A stretch of 64,000 nt of DNA from assembly GCF_024362695.1 (NCBI RefSeq), contig NC_065425.1, positions 3,601,001 through 3,665,000 of the forward strand. Reading direction: 5' to 3'. Source of the DNA: Pectinophora gossypiella (lineage: Eukaryota; Arthropoda; Insecta; Lepidoptera; Gelechiidae). The notes under the pieces are model-generated. The model did no database searches and had not been told where the DNA came from. It worked only from the letters and a program-made list of their open reading frames with translations. How positions within the stretch are numbered: position 1 is the stretch's first letter; the number at the start of each line of letters is the position of its first letter. This document shows positions 42,505-52,889 of the stretch, piece after piece. The translations under genes and the position numbers were made by a program.

Positions 42505-43255
42505 TGCTTTTGACTAAAATAAAACAATTATCAGAAATAGACTCTGTGCTATTGAAATAAAAACCTAATGCGCAATGTTCATAATGTACTTAAGTAATTT
42601 TGAGTTGTTTGTTAACACAACATAATGGGTCAGTTACAATAAAATAAAACAATTTATTTATTTTTAGGGAAACTAAAAGTAAAATAGCACAAATGTATAA
42701 CACTACAGGAAACTAAATGCCAACAAAAAAAATCCACATATAAGTATGTGTCTACTTAACTAACTACTAAAAACTTTAACCATTTGTTAACGGAAACACT
42801 TTACAATAACAGCAGCATTGATAATTAGGAAAAACAAAATAATAATAAAATTAATCTGCTGTATTCTTCGGTGGTGCTTCATTTATTGTTTAGTTTAAAA
42901 ATAATACTCTTGGTACGAAAAGGTAACAAAATAAAGAAGAAATAAGTTACACCACTGTTCACACAGCGATCACAGAAAATAAATAAAACTTTATCTATTT
43001 TGTTGGTTTAGGATAGGATACAACGAAGCAATTCAACCAAAATGTTTGATAGTCAAACTTGTATAGGTATTTTTTGGAGCGTTCCGGAGGATAGAGATTT
43101 CGGATATGTGCGATCATGCATATTTGACAACACCAGATACATTTTTATTTATTCAAATAGGTTACGGCGCTTATAGACCAACGATGATGGTATCGGCCAT
43201 GGTATAACCAAACCAGGTATGCTCAATCGTATGACAAGCCATCATTGCTAGCCCA
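42505..43255. other. no feature recognised
   Basis: AT-rich with no family match. Confidence 0.45.
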
Positions 43256-43259
43256 TTGA

Positions 43260-43486
43260 TGACGTAAGTGTTAAAACACATAATAACTGGTTCTTACCGC
43301 GTTTAAATCAGGGATATGAGACTCCCGATATTAAACCAACACCACCTCTCAAATCACTCCACATCATCCACACCAATCTCATCAGTCATCCCGTGATCAC
43401 GGCATCCCTGATTTAAACGCGGTAAGAGCCCGTTATTATGTGTTTTAATTATGATACCGCGTAAACTTAAAACGACGTAAGTGTTA
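43260..43486 (+). mobile_element. family Y, longest copy, 13-bp target duplication
   Basis: GACGTAAGTGTTA occurs at 43260-43272 and 43474-43486. The element (43273-43473) has long inverted arms: AACACATAATAACTGGTTCT, then ACCGCGTTTAAATCAGGGA, is inverted at 43406-43451. A ~90-bp unpaired loop and a 3' end ACCGCGTAAACTTAAAAC complete it. It has no A tail and no reading frame. Confidence 0.85.
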
Positions 43487-43537
43487 CCACTATATTACGA
43501 TTAAATTGGTATCTGCAACATAAATGCATTTTCGGAG

Positions 43538-43632
43538 GTATTTAACCTGACAGTCGCTTCTGTAAAACACCGGACCTGGCAAATCTTCAGGTTAAGTAAG
43601 CGGACCCTGTGAAAAACGGGATAATGCTATGG
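43538..43632 (+). mobile_element. SINE-D with internal deletion
   Basis: CATTTTCGGAGGTATTTAAC joins directly to CTGACAGTCGCTTCTGTAAA, skipping the middle of the element. The 3' end is intact. Confidence 0.75.
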
Positions 43633-43639
43633 GGGTGAT

Positions 43640-44015
43640 AACATTTCATTAAAAAAACCAAAAAGGTACATTCAAAAATACCTTACATACTCAATTCTGC
43701 GGACAGTACCGGGCCCTGCATTGCTCCCCAGACGCAGCCGCAGAGTGGCTTTTCTCTCACAGTTATTTGTAGTAGCTTCCGTAATCAAAATGGACTACCT
43801 GGTAACTACACACCACAAATATATTGTTTTTAACTTCACAAAGGCGAACTTCAATGCTTTATTACAATGTAGAACTTTATTTTTAAACGTACAGTGCATA
43901 CACATTGTTTATCTATTTATTTAATGTTCGGAGATATAACAGCTATAATTAACATTTTTTTTTTTTTTTTTATTAGCCATAAATTCAGATACAATATTTT
44001 TATTTTTTATACACA
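43640..44015. other. no feature recognised apart from a T run
   Basis: A run of about 20 T at 43950-43970 lies just past the end of the minus-strand RTE element and may be its A-rich tail. Confidence 0.4.
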
Positions 44016-44020
44016 TTCCA

Positions 44021-45562
44021 TTATTCGGCGGTAACGTTTAGGTCTGTATCTGTGTGCCCATTGGCAAAGGCCTCCCCCAATCTATTCCACTCCTCTTTGC
44101 ACTTAGCCGTTCTAGTCCAGGTTCTTCCGGCCACTCTGACGATTTCGTCCTCCCATCGTCGGAATGGTCTACCTCGGTTTCTTTTGCCTTCTCTTGGGTA
44201 CCATGTGGTGACGCATTTGCTCCATTTGTCTGGACCCTGCATTATCTGGCCTGCCCATTTCCATTTTAAATGTCTTGTTTTGAGTGTTACATCAGTTATC
44301 CTAGTTTTCTTCCGTAAGTCTTCATTTCGTGTTTTTTCTATTCTTCTTTTCCCAGTCATGCTTCTCTCCATGGCTCTTTGGCAGATTTCGAGTTTTTTAC
44401 TGTGTTCTTTTGTAAGTGCCCATGTCTGGCAACCATAGCACAAAACTGGTAGAAGACATACGTTGAATAGTTTGCTTTTAATCTTGATGTTTGCTTTTTT
44501 GTCTTTCATGATTTCTCTGTACGACCAATATGTTTTCCATGCATTCCCTATTCTCCTATCTATCTCCTTTGATGTTAATTCTTGGGTAGAGATGAGCTGT
44601 CCCAGATATTGGTATTCTTGTACATATTCGATTATGTTATCGCCTATTTTAATTATTGAGTCAGGCTTAACATTTGTCATTGCCTTTGTTTTTGTAGTGT
44701 TCATAGTAAGACCTACATCTCTACTAGCCTTGTCGAGGTCTACTAGCATTTTTTGGAGATCAGCTGCTGAAGTGGCCCATATCACTATGTCATCAGCGAA
44801 TCTGAGGTGTGATAGTGTTTCGCCATTGATGTTGATGCCGAGTTGGTCCCACTCTAGCTTTCGGAATACCTCTTCAAGAACTGCTGAGAATAATTTTGGT
44901 GACAGGGGATCGCCTTGTCTTACTCCTCTTAGTATTTTTATGGTCTCTCCCTCTTTATCGAGTTTAACTTTAGCTGTGGCACCAGTGTAGATGTTTTTGA
45001 TTATCCTTATGTATTTGTGCTCTATGCCTTGGTTTCGTAATGCTTCCCAGATTTTTGTGTGGTCCAGAGAATCGAACGCCTTACAGTAATCCACAAAACA
45101 GCAAAAGAAGGTTCTGTTGTACTCTTTACTTTTTTCTATTATCTGTTTCACTACATGGATGTGATCGATAGTTGAGTAATTTCTTCTAAATCCTGCCTGT
45201 TCTTTTGGTTGGTTTTCGTCCAGAGCAATGGTAATGCGGCTTAAGATGATCTTTGAGAAAATTTTATACAGATTTGGCAATAAGCTTATTGGTCTATAGT
45301 TGCTTATATCATTTTTGTTGCCCTTTTTATGTATTAGCGTGATAGTGGATCTCTTCCATTGTTCTGGTATTTCTTCAGTTTCTATTATTATGTTAAATAA
45401 ATCTGTTAATGCTGTTAATATATACTCTTTAGTTTCGATCAGTGTTTCATTTGAGATGTTATCTGGACCCGGAGCTCTGTCTCTTCTTTGTGTTGACAAT
45501 GCCTTCTCGACTTCTCGCTGGAGTATGTGTGGTATGGTAGTATCTTCAGACAGTGTAATTCT

Positions 45563-45564
<2 letters not shown>
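44021..45564 (-). pseudogene. RTE-type LINE reverse transcriptase and C-terminal domain
   Basis: The frame is open from 45564 down to the stop at 44021 (about 514 codons; first ATG at 45499). The order is: RT start with RDRAPGPDNISNETL and NYRPISLLPNLYKIFSKI; EQAGFRRNYSTIDHIH; FFCCFVDYCKAFDSLDH, with the first catalytic aspartates; GVRQGDPLSPKLF; and HLRFADDIVIWA, where FADD (44789-44800) is the catalytic box. Then come LPVLCYGCQTWALT and KLKWAGQ-like RTE C-terminal blocks, with GRPFRRWEDEIVR. The RT motifs look complete. The coding sequence is separated from its 5' part (47775-48030) by the LINE-A insertion, so the element is not functional as it stands. It ends differently from 769-1222 and so belongs to another RTE subfamily. 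Confidence 0.92.
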
Positions 45565-45597
<33 letters not shown>

Positions 45598-45600
45598 TTT
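45565..45600. repeat. TTTA microsatellite, tail of LINE-A
   Basis: About nine TTTA units at the 3' end of the minus-strand LINE-A. Confidence 0.9.
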
Positions 45601-45762
45601 GTACACAATGAAACAGACACAAGAAACATACAAAGAAAACAGATAGTACAGGCAAGCTTATCTCTAAACAAAGAGATTTCTTCCAGCTGACCTACGTGAC
45701 AAGAGAGACTTTCAACGTATAATATTATATAGATAGACATACATACGCGTACAAATTATTTA

Positions 45763-47359
45763 CTACTGGTACTGGTAGTACTTCTGACCCTACTAATTTT
45801 AGACCAATATCTATACTACCCACGCTTAGTAAAATATTTGAAAAAAATTTATTACTGCAATTACTTCAACATTTCAATTTAAACAATTTAATGTCTAATA
45901 AACAATTTGGTTTCACAAAGGGTCGCTCAACAACCGATGCTGGTGTTGAGTTATCATGTTTTTCAGGCTTGGGAGGAGTCCAAAGATGCTATTGGTGTTT
46001 TTTGCGACCTTTCCAAAGCCTTCGATTGCGTTTGTCATGATATCTTGATCGCGAAACTTCGTCACTATGGAATAACTGATAATGCCATCGCTCTTTTGGA
46101 GTCATACCTTAGTGGCCGCGTTCAGAGGGTTGATGTGCATGGCTGCAGATCGTGTGGATCTAACGTCACTATAGGCGTCCCGCAGGGCTCAATTCTAGGT
46201 CCATTTCTATTCCTAGTTTACATAAACGACCTACCTAGTCTTGTAAAACATGAGGTGGTGCTGTTTGCAGATGATACCTCCTTACTTTTTAAAGTAAAGA
46301 GACGACAAGATTCCTTTGACGATGTAAACAACGCCATTTCAGAGGTAGTGGATTGGTTTACTGTAAACAACCTGCTACTTAATGAAAATAAAACAAAATA
46401 TGTTTATTTTACGTTATCGAATGTTAGTAGGCCCCTCGATTCTATTATTGTAAAAAATAAGGAATTGGACCTCACGGATACTGCTGTATTTTTGGGAATT
46501 ACTTTGGACGCTAAGTTGCAATGGAGTCCTCATATTGATAAGTTGTCCAAAAGGCTCAGCTCAGCAGCATTCGCGGTCAAAAAAATTCGTTTAATAACCG
46601 ATGTAGAAACCGCGCGATTAGTTTATTTTGCCTACTTCCACAGTCTAATGTCGTACGGCATCTTGCTGTGGGGTCATGCTGCAGATATGAACAGCATTTT
46701 TGTTCTGCAAAAGCGAGCCATTCGGGCGATTTACAAATTGGGACCCAAGATGTCACTTAGAAATAAATTTAAAGAAATTAATATTTTAACTTTGGCATCA
46801 CAATATATCTTTGAAAACTTAATATATGTAAAAAAACATATAGGATTATTTGCAAAAAATAGCGATCGGCACATTGTTAATACCAGGAATAAAAATAAAC
46901 TTGCTTTACAAGTCAGTCGATTACATAAGATTACTAAATCTTTTAAGGGGCAATGTATACGTTTTTACAATAAGATTCCCATTGACATTCAGAATTTGCC
47001 TTTCAACTGTTTTAAGACAGTAGTTAAACAAAAACTTTACAAAAAAGGTTATTATAAAGTTAGTGATTATTTAGAAGATATGAATGCATGGGATTAACTG
47101 TCTGAGAACTGATATTAGGCAGCTAAACTCAATTGTATACCAATATTTTATGTTTTATGTTTATTTTTATTTTTTTAAAGAACGTCTAGGGCCCTGTGCC
47201 GAGGTTTTTCTTGCAGCTTCTTTTCCCCGGCTATACAGGTTGTGAGAAGCTGCAGTAGTTTTAGGCGGATGAGACGTTCGTTATGTAAAATTGACGATTC
47301 AAAGTGTAACTATGTTACCTACTGAATAAAGATATTTTTGAATTTGAATTTGAATTTGA
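45763..47359 (+). pseudogene. LINE-B (Jockey/CR1-like), RT to 3' end, frameshifted
   Basis: The reading starts in frame with DPTNFRPISILPTLSKIFEK and NKQFGFTKGRSTTDAG. Near 45940-45960 it shifts to the frame of VFCDLSKAFDCVCHDIL, IGVPQGSILGPFLFLVYIND and VVLFADDTSLLF (the FADD catalytic box). It then runs without stops through the C-terminal region (AIRAIYKLGPKMSLRNKF, RLHKITKSFKGQCIRFYNKI) to a stop at 47097. The 3' UTR ends in TTTGAA repeats. It lacks the endonuclease and the 5' end. ATTTA at 45758-45762 and 47360-47364 is the likely target duplication. Clade within Jockey/CR1 not decided. Confidence 0.9.
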
Positions 47360-47570
47360 ATTTAGAAATTACTTATACTAATATAAGACACAATATTAAC
47401 CTAAACCTACAAACCACATTTAAATAAATTATAATATAATATATATTTCATAAATATATAAACATATTATATACTTTCTATATTGGTTTATAAAAAATAC
47501 ACACTATATACAATATATATATATATACCTAAATAAATAAGTAAACGCATACAAATACGACTAATGCAAC

Positions 47571-47765
47571 TTAAGCAAGACTCAAATAATAATCCTTCAA
47601 GTTCCTTTTAAACCTACCCACCGTGTCACATTCCCGAGTGACCCTGGGTAGCGCGTTCCACAGTTTGACGGCCTGCACGGTAAAAGAGTCACCGTACATT
47701 TGCGTAGAATAGGGGGGAGTTTTCAGGTGCAAGTTGTAAAGGGGACGGTGAGTGCGACCAGATGA
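47571..47765 (-). pseudogene. LINE-A C-terminal coding piece
   Basis: The minus strand reads SGRTHRPLYNLHLKTPPY, then SFTVQAVKLWNALPRVTREC and FKRNLKDYYLSLA before a stop at 47571. This is the typical end of Jockey/CR1-like proteins (aromatic-V-x-x-V-K-L-W-N-x-L-P motif). It is truncated at the RTE junction. Confidence 0.8.
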
Positions 47766-47774
47766 GTCTTCCGG

Positions 47775-48030
47775 ATTCTTTCTTCCGGTCCCTGTTTGGA
47801 GTATAGTTCTTTGAAGAATTCGGTGGCTATCTCAATTATTTCTGGTCTCTTTGTTTTTTGGAGGCCGTGTTTATCCTGTAGTTTGGGAATCCACTCTTTC
47901 TTTTCCTGTAGGATCTTCATTGCCTTTTTTGTTCCTCCTGTTCTTTCTATTAGGGTATGAATCGTTTTTTCTCTGTGGTTTTTTATATCTTTTCTCATGC
48001 TTGTTCGTTCTATCTCTATCTCTATCTATC
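47775..48030 (-). pseudogene. RTE-type LINE, linker upstream of the RT domain
   Basis: The minus frame begins near 48000 (MRKDIKNHREKTIH, WIPKLQDKHGLQKTKR, EFFKELYSKQGPEERI). This is the stretch between endonuclease and RT in RTE elements. At the ATTCTTT duplication its frame continues exactly into 45564. The endonuclease is absent; the 5' truncation lies near a GATA-rich run at 48010-48035. Confidence 0.85.
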
Positions 48031-48034
48031 TAAT

Positions 48035-48315
48035 TAACATAGTTGCATCTTATGGTAAACACAGAAAGCATTCTTCTTGTTTGCGAGTCGATGGCGATCG
48101 ATACTAGATTTTTGCTGACCAATAATTGGCCACGCTTACGTCATTGTCAGTGGCTTCGTAAAGGACCTTTACAGAAAGAATTGTATACAAACTTGTTTGC
48201 CATTGTGCTTCATTAGTCATACTTCAAAATCTGTGTTTTATGAAAAAGAATTGGAAGACGGTTTATTTTTTAAATTAGGGTTTTTAAGTAAAGTTTCACA
48301 CGACACACACACGAC
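48035..48315. other. no feature recognised
   Basis: No family match seen. Confidence 0.4.
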
Positions 48316-48317
48316 GA

Positions 48318-48425
48318 GTCACAGGTAACAAGTCACTGAGCTTTCTGTTAGACCAACATGATAGGTGATGAGCTGTATCGCCGTCTATGATGGTCGATCT
48401 ATCAGTGTTAGTGAAATCTATCAAT
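48318..48425 (-). repeat. family E fragment
   Basis: The minus strand carries GGCGATACAGCTCATCACCT and TTGGTCTAACAGAAAGCTC. Confidence 0.62.
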
Positions 48426-48692
48426 TATAATAGTCTTATTTATCAATATTAAACGGTAAGTATACAAATACTTATTCTATCCAATCAAACATAGAACACA
48501 AAGGTAATGAAACTTTTTAAAAAGTTGGAGCTGTGCGCCACTTTGAAAGCTTACCTATTATTATTGACCGCATTTTCGTCTTCAGAGACTCTCTGACAAC
48601 TTTGAAATGGTCTATTTTACAAGCTCTCAAGATCATTCGACAATAATATGACACTCCCCGGTACTCCATACAAAAACGTGATCCTTATAGCT

Positions 48693-48897
48693 TGATAACA
48701 CCTACCGAGTGGACGAGCGAGACAGTGCGGGGAAGCGCGGGGGTGGATACTAGGCCTAGCAAATAGAACAGGGGTCAAGTAGCAAAATAACTCGGACGAT
48801 CGCGCGGCCGTGCTCTTGTCGTAATGTTCATTGTTCATACACACCGAGTACTCGCCCGAGCGCAACTGTCTCGCCTATTCACTCGGTAGGTGTGATC
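48693..48897. mobile_element. MITE-7
   Basis: The left end ACACCTACCGAGTGGACGAG, then CGAGACAGT, is inverted at the right end (ACTGTCTCG, then CACTCGGTAGGTGT) with few mismatches. The interior of about 140 bp is CpG-richer than the flanks. A second CpG-rich patch (48905-48985) follows and resembles 22925-23020. Confidence 0.78.
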
Positions 48898-49083
48898 AAG
48901 GCATTACAGTGCCGTCTAATGCGTAAGTGCGAGTGAGACAGATAGTCCGCGAGCGCTTCCCCTTACTCCTTAGCAGTCAACAGACATTTAATTCTGAAGT
49001 ATCTAAAACCCAGAGGGGGTGAGGTAAAACTAACTCGGCCCGCGATACGATGGGTGCGGGGCGAAGTGTGTTCGTTCTACACA

Positions 49084-49160
49084 GGATGTTAGTGGCATCG
49101 TAACGAATGCTGAGAGGGATGATTCAAACCATGATTCTAAGTTAATATCAAGTGGAGTCG
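49084..49160. mobile_element. MITE-1, left arm only
   Basis: It starts AGGATGTTAGTGGCATCGTA and ends TTAATATCAAGTGG. Confidence 0.65.
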
Positions 49161-49183
49161 AGTTTATGTGGCGGGTAAAAATG

Positions 49184-49245
49184 GGCTCCCCATTTGTCCG
49201 GCCCAGTAATTAATGCCAACCGAGATAAACCTGCAATAAGTCCCT
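49184..49245 (+). mobile_element. family P 3' fragment
   Basis: GGGCTCCCCATTTGTCCGGC is followed by the diverged end AACCTGCAATAAGTCCCTTT. Confidence 0.5.
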
Positions 49246-49249
49246 TTAA

Positions 49250-49718
49250 ATCTCAATAAACAATAGATCAATGTGATTGTTTTTGCATGATCTATTTTTA
49301 GCGAATTTTTTTTCTGTCAAAAAACACACTCCTCTAACTTTCACCAAACGCAAATCGTTCGACACGATCGGAACATAAGACTGAAAGGGTCTACCGAAGT
49401 GAAAAGTTTAATGAAATAGCCGTCAAAGTTCCTCAAACCGCGGTACGGGCAGAATGCGATTTGCATACAACGTGTAAATCGTTTACACGAGGTAATTATA
49501 AATGAATACGTAAATGATTTTTGTTTTTATACCATTTACCCGTACTTACGGAAACTCACAAAGAAATAATTTAAATCGGAATAAAATCAAAAAATAAAAT
49601 CGAAATTTTTTTTTCGATGTCAATTTTCTCTTTGTGATCATAGTCGTCTTGACATTCCAGCTTTAGAAACAGTGTAAAGTTTGATTATGATTTTCATCCC
49701 TAACTAAGGAAGTATATT
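49250..49718. other. no feature recognised
   Basis: AT-rich with no family match. Confidence 0.45.
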
Positions 49719-49721
49719 TTC

Positions 49722-49975
49722 TTTTTACGTGACTTATTTGCCGCAGAAGGCATTAATTACTTGGCCTGACAAATGGGGAGCGCTGAAGGCTCTTACCCGG
49801 TACAAAGCTTAAGACAACAGGCCTGAGGGTCCCCAGTTGGGCTCGAACCTCGGCTCAGAGCGTCGTCTGAAGGGAAAAAATATTTGAAATAATTAATCGA
49901 CCCTAGTATATAGATAGCGATAAGCGCTGATTGAGGGAAATCGTCGACCACGCCGGCGGGGTCGGTATCGGGGTA
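49722..49975 (-). mobile_element. family P, 5'-truncated
   Basis: It is the copy that best preserves a B-box-like word: the minus strand reads GAGGTTCGAGCCCAACTG, matching GGTTCGANNCC. Confidence 0.85.
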
Positions 49976-49979
49976 TATA

Positions 49980-50645
49980 ATTATTATAAACTGCTAAATA
50001 ATTATCGACTTTTTCATTTAGCAACAAGCCGTATTTCGCAAAACGACAAATAATTGATTATGATTAAAACATGCCTTTTAATGAATGGCGGTACGTTGAT
50101 TTATTACCGAGTTACAAATTGATAGTGATATATCATAAATCCAATATTTTGTATCAGTGATAAATGTGACGACAATATTTTGTATCAATTTGTGACGCGC
50201 GATAAATTATCCTTCACAATCCTTTGATAGGTGTTATATTTAACATGTAAACCATTCGGCAGCGCGAAAGAAAAACGCAGTAAGACACATTTCCACAAAA
50301 AACATACAGTCCTGATTCCCCTAATAACACACCAAATGGTTTTATTTTTGCCATACGTCACCTAGAAGCTATTTTATTTTAAAAATACTTAATCTAATCA
50401 GTTAAACTAAACTCCTCCTTTTTTGAAGTCGGTAAAAAAGAAGACTAAATCGATCTTATTACAAAGTGAAGACTAAAGATAAACTAGGTTTAACATAATA
50501 ATTCGCACCAGAAGACGGATTTTAATGAAACGAAATGACAAGTCATAATAATTACTTATTATGGCAGAATCTGCGACAGCGCTGCATTTTTTCGTGACAC
50601 GACTTTATTTAAACCTAGTGTATCTTTTAGTCTTCGTTTTGTTCT
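49980..50645. other. no feature recognised
   Basis: The words TATCAGTGATAAATGTGACG and TTTTGTATCA form a small local repeat near 50150-50185. The rest is unassigned. Confidence 0.4.
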
Positions 50646-50698
50646 AACATAACATAACATAACAAATACTTTATTGCCCAAACAGGAAAAAACAAAAC
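50646..50698 (-). mobile_element. LINE-G 3' tail
   Basis: ACATAACATAACAAATACTT followed by TATTGCCCAAACAGG matches 38847-38900. Confidence 0.6.
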
Positions 50699-50775
50699 TA
50701 ACGTTTCTAATACTGACGTGGTCTCGCTAGGTATTGATTTTATTTCTGTAACATAATAATTCATGCCTAAAACTA

Positions 50776-51127
50776 AGCAAATTTTAATCTTCTTCTATCG
50801 TGTGGGTTGTGAGGTGGGGTACCAACCTCATCAACCCTGGTGTCAGGGTTACTATTGAGCCGCCAAAGGCCCGTGACATGGCTTATATAACGACTACTTA
50901 CTTACATCAGTAAGTAATAAGCAGAACCAACGGCTTAACGTGCCTTCCGAAGCACGGATCATCTTACTTTTTGGACAATCGGGCGATCAGCCTGTAATAT
51001 CCTAACCAAACTAGGGATCACAAAGTGATTTTTGTTATATGTCCCCACCGGGATTCGAACCCGGGACCTCCGAATCGTGAGCCCAACGCTCAACCACTGA
51101 CCACAGAGGCCGTTAGCAAATTTTAAT
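50776..51127 (-). mobile_element. SINE-A, full length, 13-bp target duplication
   Basis: AGCAAATTTTAAT occurs at 50776-50788 and 51115-51127, and the element is 326 bp. On the minus strand the head reads GGCCTCTGTGGTCAGTGGTT, with the B box GGGTTCGAATCCCGGTGGGG. The body, core and tail follow. With 13485-13825 it defines the family. Confidence 0.93.
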
Positions 51128-51129
51128 GA

Positions 51130-51515
51130 AACTAATTGACATATCATAATAATTATATGCAGAATATGTGACATTGGCGCCGCGGCCATGGGCATTCTTG
51201 CGTGGGACGGACTGTATTTAAACCTAGTTTATCTTTTTGTCTTCGTTTTGTAATAGTACTGACATGATCTCATTAGGTTCTGATTTTATTTCTGTGACAT
51301 AAACGTTATGCTTAAAATTGAGTAAAAAAACATTTTTCTGCTTGACCTGTTAAATTTTTCAAATGCGAGTTACAGTGTTTTACTTTTGGGCGGTCGCTTC
51401 ATGAATGGTCAGCTTTTTTAATATTTCGTATAGATGAGACACATCGTTTCGTTTCACAGTACGTTTCGTTTCGTTTCGTTTTCGTCTAGTTTTAGTACAA
51501 TTTGTGATTATGTGT
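51130..51515. other. no feature recognised
   Basis: A short GTTTC run (CGTTTCGTTTCGTTTCG) lies at 51465-51482. The rest is unassigned. Confidence 0.45.
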
Positions 51516-51519
51516 CATC

Positions 51520-51690
51520 ATCATTAATTTAAGAGCCACGCTCTTGTCGGTGCAGAATTTTCCATGCTACTTTTTTAGGGAAAAATAGGGCAGTGGTTTC
51601 AGTCTTGCCTTCCGCCCCCCAGTACTCTGTCTGACGCAAGTGGGATAACGCCCAGAGTAGTCTATTACAAAGCCATACGTGCGTGATTAT
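51520..51690 (-). pseudogene. LINE-J 3' end
   Basis: It shares GCCACGCTCTTGTCGG, AGGGCAGTGGTTTC and CTCTGTCTGACGCAAGTGGG with 6640-6985. Degraded. Confidence 0.6.
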
Positions 51691-51778
51691 GTGTACTTCA
51701 ATAAATAAAGTTTTACAATAGCTTCAAAGCGCGGTACGAGTTAGACCGATAAAAGTACAGAAACCAATGTTGTGACGT

Positions 51779-52094
51779 CCGTTAGGGCGTGGACCCATGT
51801 CTAAGGTGCGGTGCCGTTTGCCGTGCAACGGTACGTATACCAAAATTAGTTGTGGCTTGTTATGGACCGCGAAAGACGTATCCTGCTCCTGTTGCTGTTA
51901 AGACGACGACGAATGAAGAAAAAACAAAATCAAAGAAAATATTGGGTAAATCCATACCAACTGACAACACAATAGTGAGCACGTCGGTAAACGACACCGT
52001 GGCGCGGCACAGCGCCGCGCCATCTGCCGGCGGCGGTGCCGTACCGTTGCACGGCAAACGGCGCCGCACCGTAGACATGGGTCCACGCCCTTAG
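51779..52094. mobile_element. MITE-8 with 53-bp terminal inverted repeats and TTA flanks
   Basis: The left end GGGCGTGGACCCATGTCTAA continues to GTGCAACGGTAC; the right end is its near-perfect inverted copy. TTA flanks both sides. GC-rich ends starting GGG with a TTA duplication fit a PIF/Harbinger-type MITE (inferred). The centre is unrelated AT-rich DNA, and the inverted ends generate GC-rich spurious frames. Confidence 0.85.
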
Positions 52095-52099
52095 CATAG

Positions 52100-52405
52100 T
52101 GATCCATCAGTCGAGATTAATCCGATTGATTCTGATCTTAACACTACGTATTGGTGACAATATAGCTACTTACATTATATCCGTTTAGACCTTATCCTTT
52201 TCAGATAGGTATAGGTACGTAACTCATAAATAAATAACGACATTACATCTAATCGAAGGGACAAAGAAGGCAATCGGAATCCGTTAAAAGGTCCAAATCC
52301 GGTTCTTCCAATAAGATTACCTAATTGAGTGACCCGAAAACATTTCTGCAGATTTGGGATTACTACTTCTAAGTGTTCTTTGCTTTTCTTAGGAATTAAA
52401 TATAT
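52100..52405. other. no feature recognised
   Basis: No family match seen. Confidence 0.4.
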
Positions 52406-52407
52406 AC

Positions 52408-52535
52408 ACGCCTTTTTCCCACCGGGTTAAGCGGAGACTATGGAATTCCATTTGCTTCGATCCTGACATTCTCTTGCTTCCTCCACATACATCAATCGTT
52501 TCATACACGCACGCCAGTTCAGAGTAGAATGTAAC
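52408..52535 (-). pseudogene. LINE-H C-terminal end, clearest copy
   Basis: On the minus strand the sense is ...VCMKRLMYVEEARE, then a frame break at a short deletion, then DRSKWNSIVSA and a stop. This fits the end of a non-LTR retrotransposon protein. Confidence 0.62.
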
Positions 52536-52552
52536 TATTATAATTATGAATG

Positions 52553-52662
52553 TTACGTGTGTGTTGTGTTGTGTGTGTGTGTGTATGTATGTCTGTGTGT
52601 GTGTGCGTGTGCGTGTGCGTGTACGTGTGTGCGTGTGCGTGTGTGTGTGTTTGTGTGTGTGT
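52553..52662. repeat. GT microsatellite
   Basis: Interrupted (GT)n with TGCG and TATG variants. Confidence 0.9.
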
Positions 52663-52787
52663 TTTCTTTTTTTTTTAATTTAATAAATTTACTTTTATTT
52701 GTTTTTTTTATGTGATTTAAGCGCAATAAAGAGTTTTTGTATTGTATTGTATTGTATTATTTTGTTTTCTTTTTTGTGCTTAACAGA

Positions 52788-52885
52788 AAGCTTGGTGAGG
52801 TGTGGGTACTTAATAATAATTATCTTGTAATGGATGTACCTCTGACTACCCCATAGGGATAATATATATTCGAGCACTTAGTTAT
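52788..52885 (+). repeat. family E 3' part
   Basis: It runs from ACAGAAAGCTTGGTGAGGTG to CTACCCCATAGGGATAATAT. A GTATT run just upstream is another retroposon tail. Confidence 0.6.
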
Positions 52886-52889
52886 TAAT

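Larger units (their letters stand above)
45558..47781 (-). mobile_element. LINE-A, 5'-truncated, inserted in the RTE frame (7-bp duplication)
   Basis: ATTCTTT occurs at 45558-45564 and 47775-47781. The minus-strand element between them has a C-terminal coding piece (47571-47774), a 3' UTR (47365-47570 and 45600-45762) and a TTTA-repeat tail at 45565-45600. Its 3' UTR is interrupted by LINE-B, as shown by comparison with the uninterrupted copy at 13235-13462. Confidence 0.88.

Noticed and set aside
44052..44990. Plus-strand frames of 70-175 codons
   Set aside because: They are antisense shadows of the RTE reverse transcriptase on the minus strand.
51789..52107. Alanine- and arginine-rich frames on both strands
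   Set aside because: They are produced by the GC-rich inverted ends of MITE-8; the two ends give mirror-image peptides.
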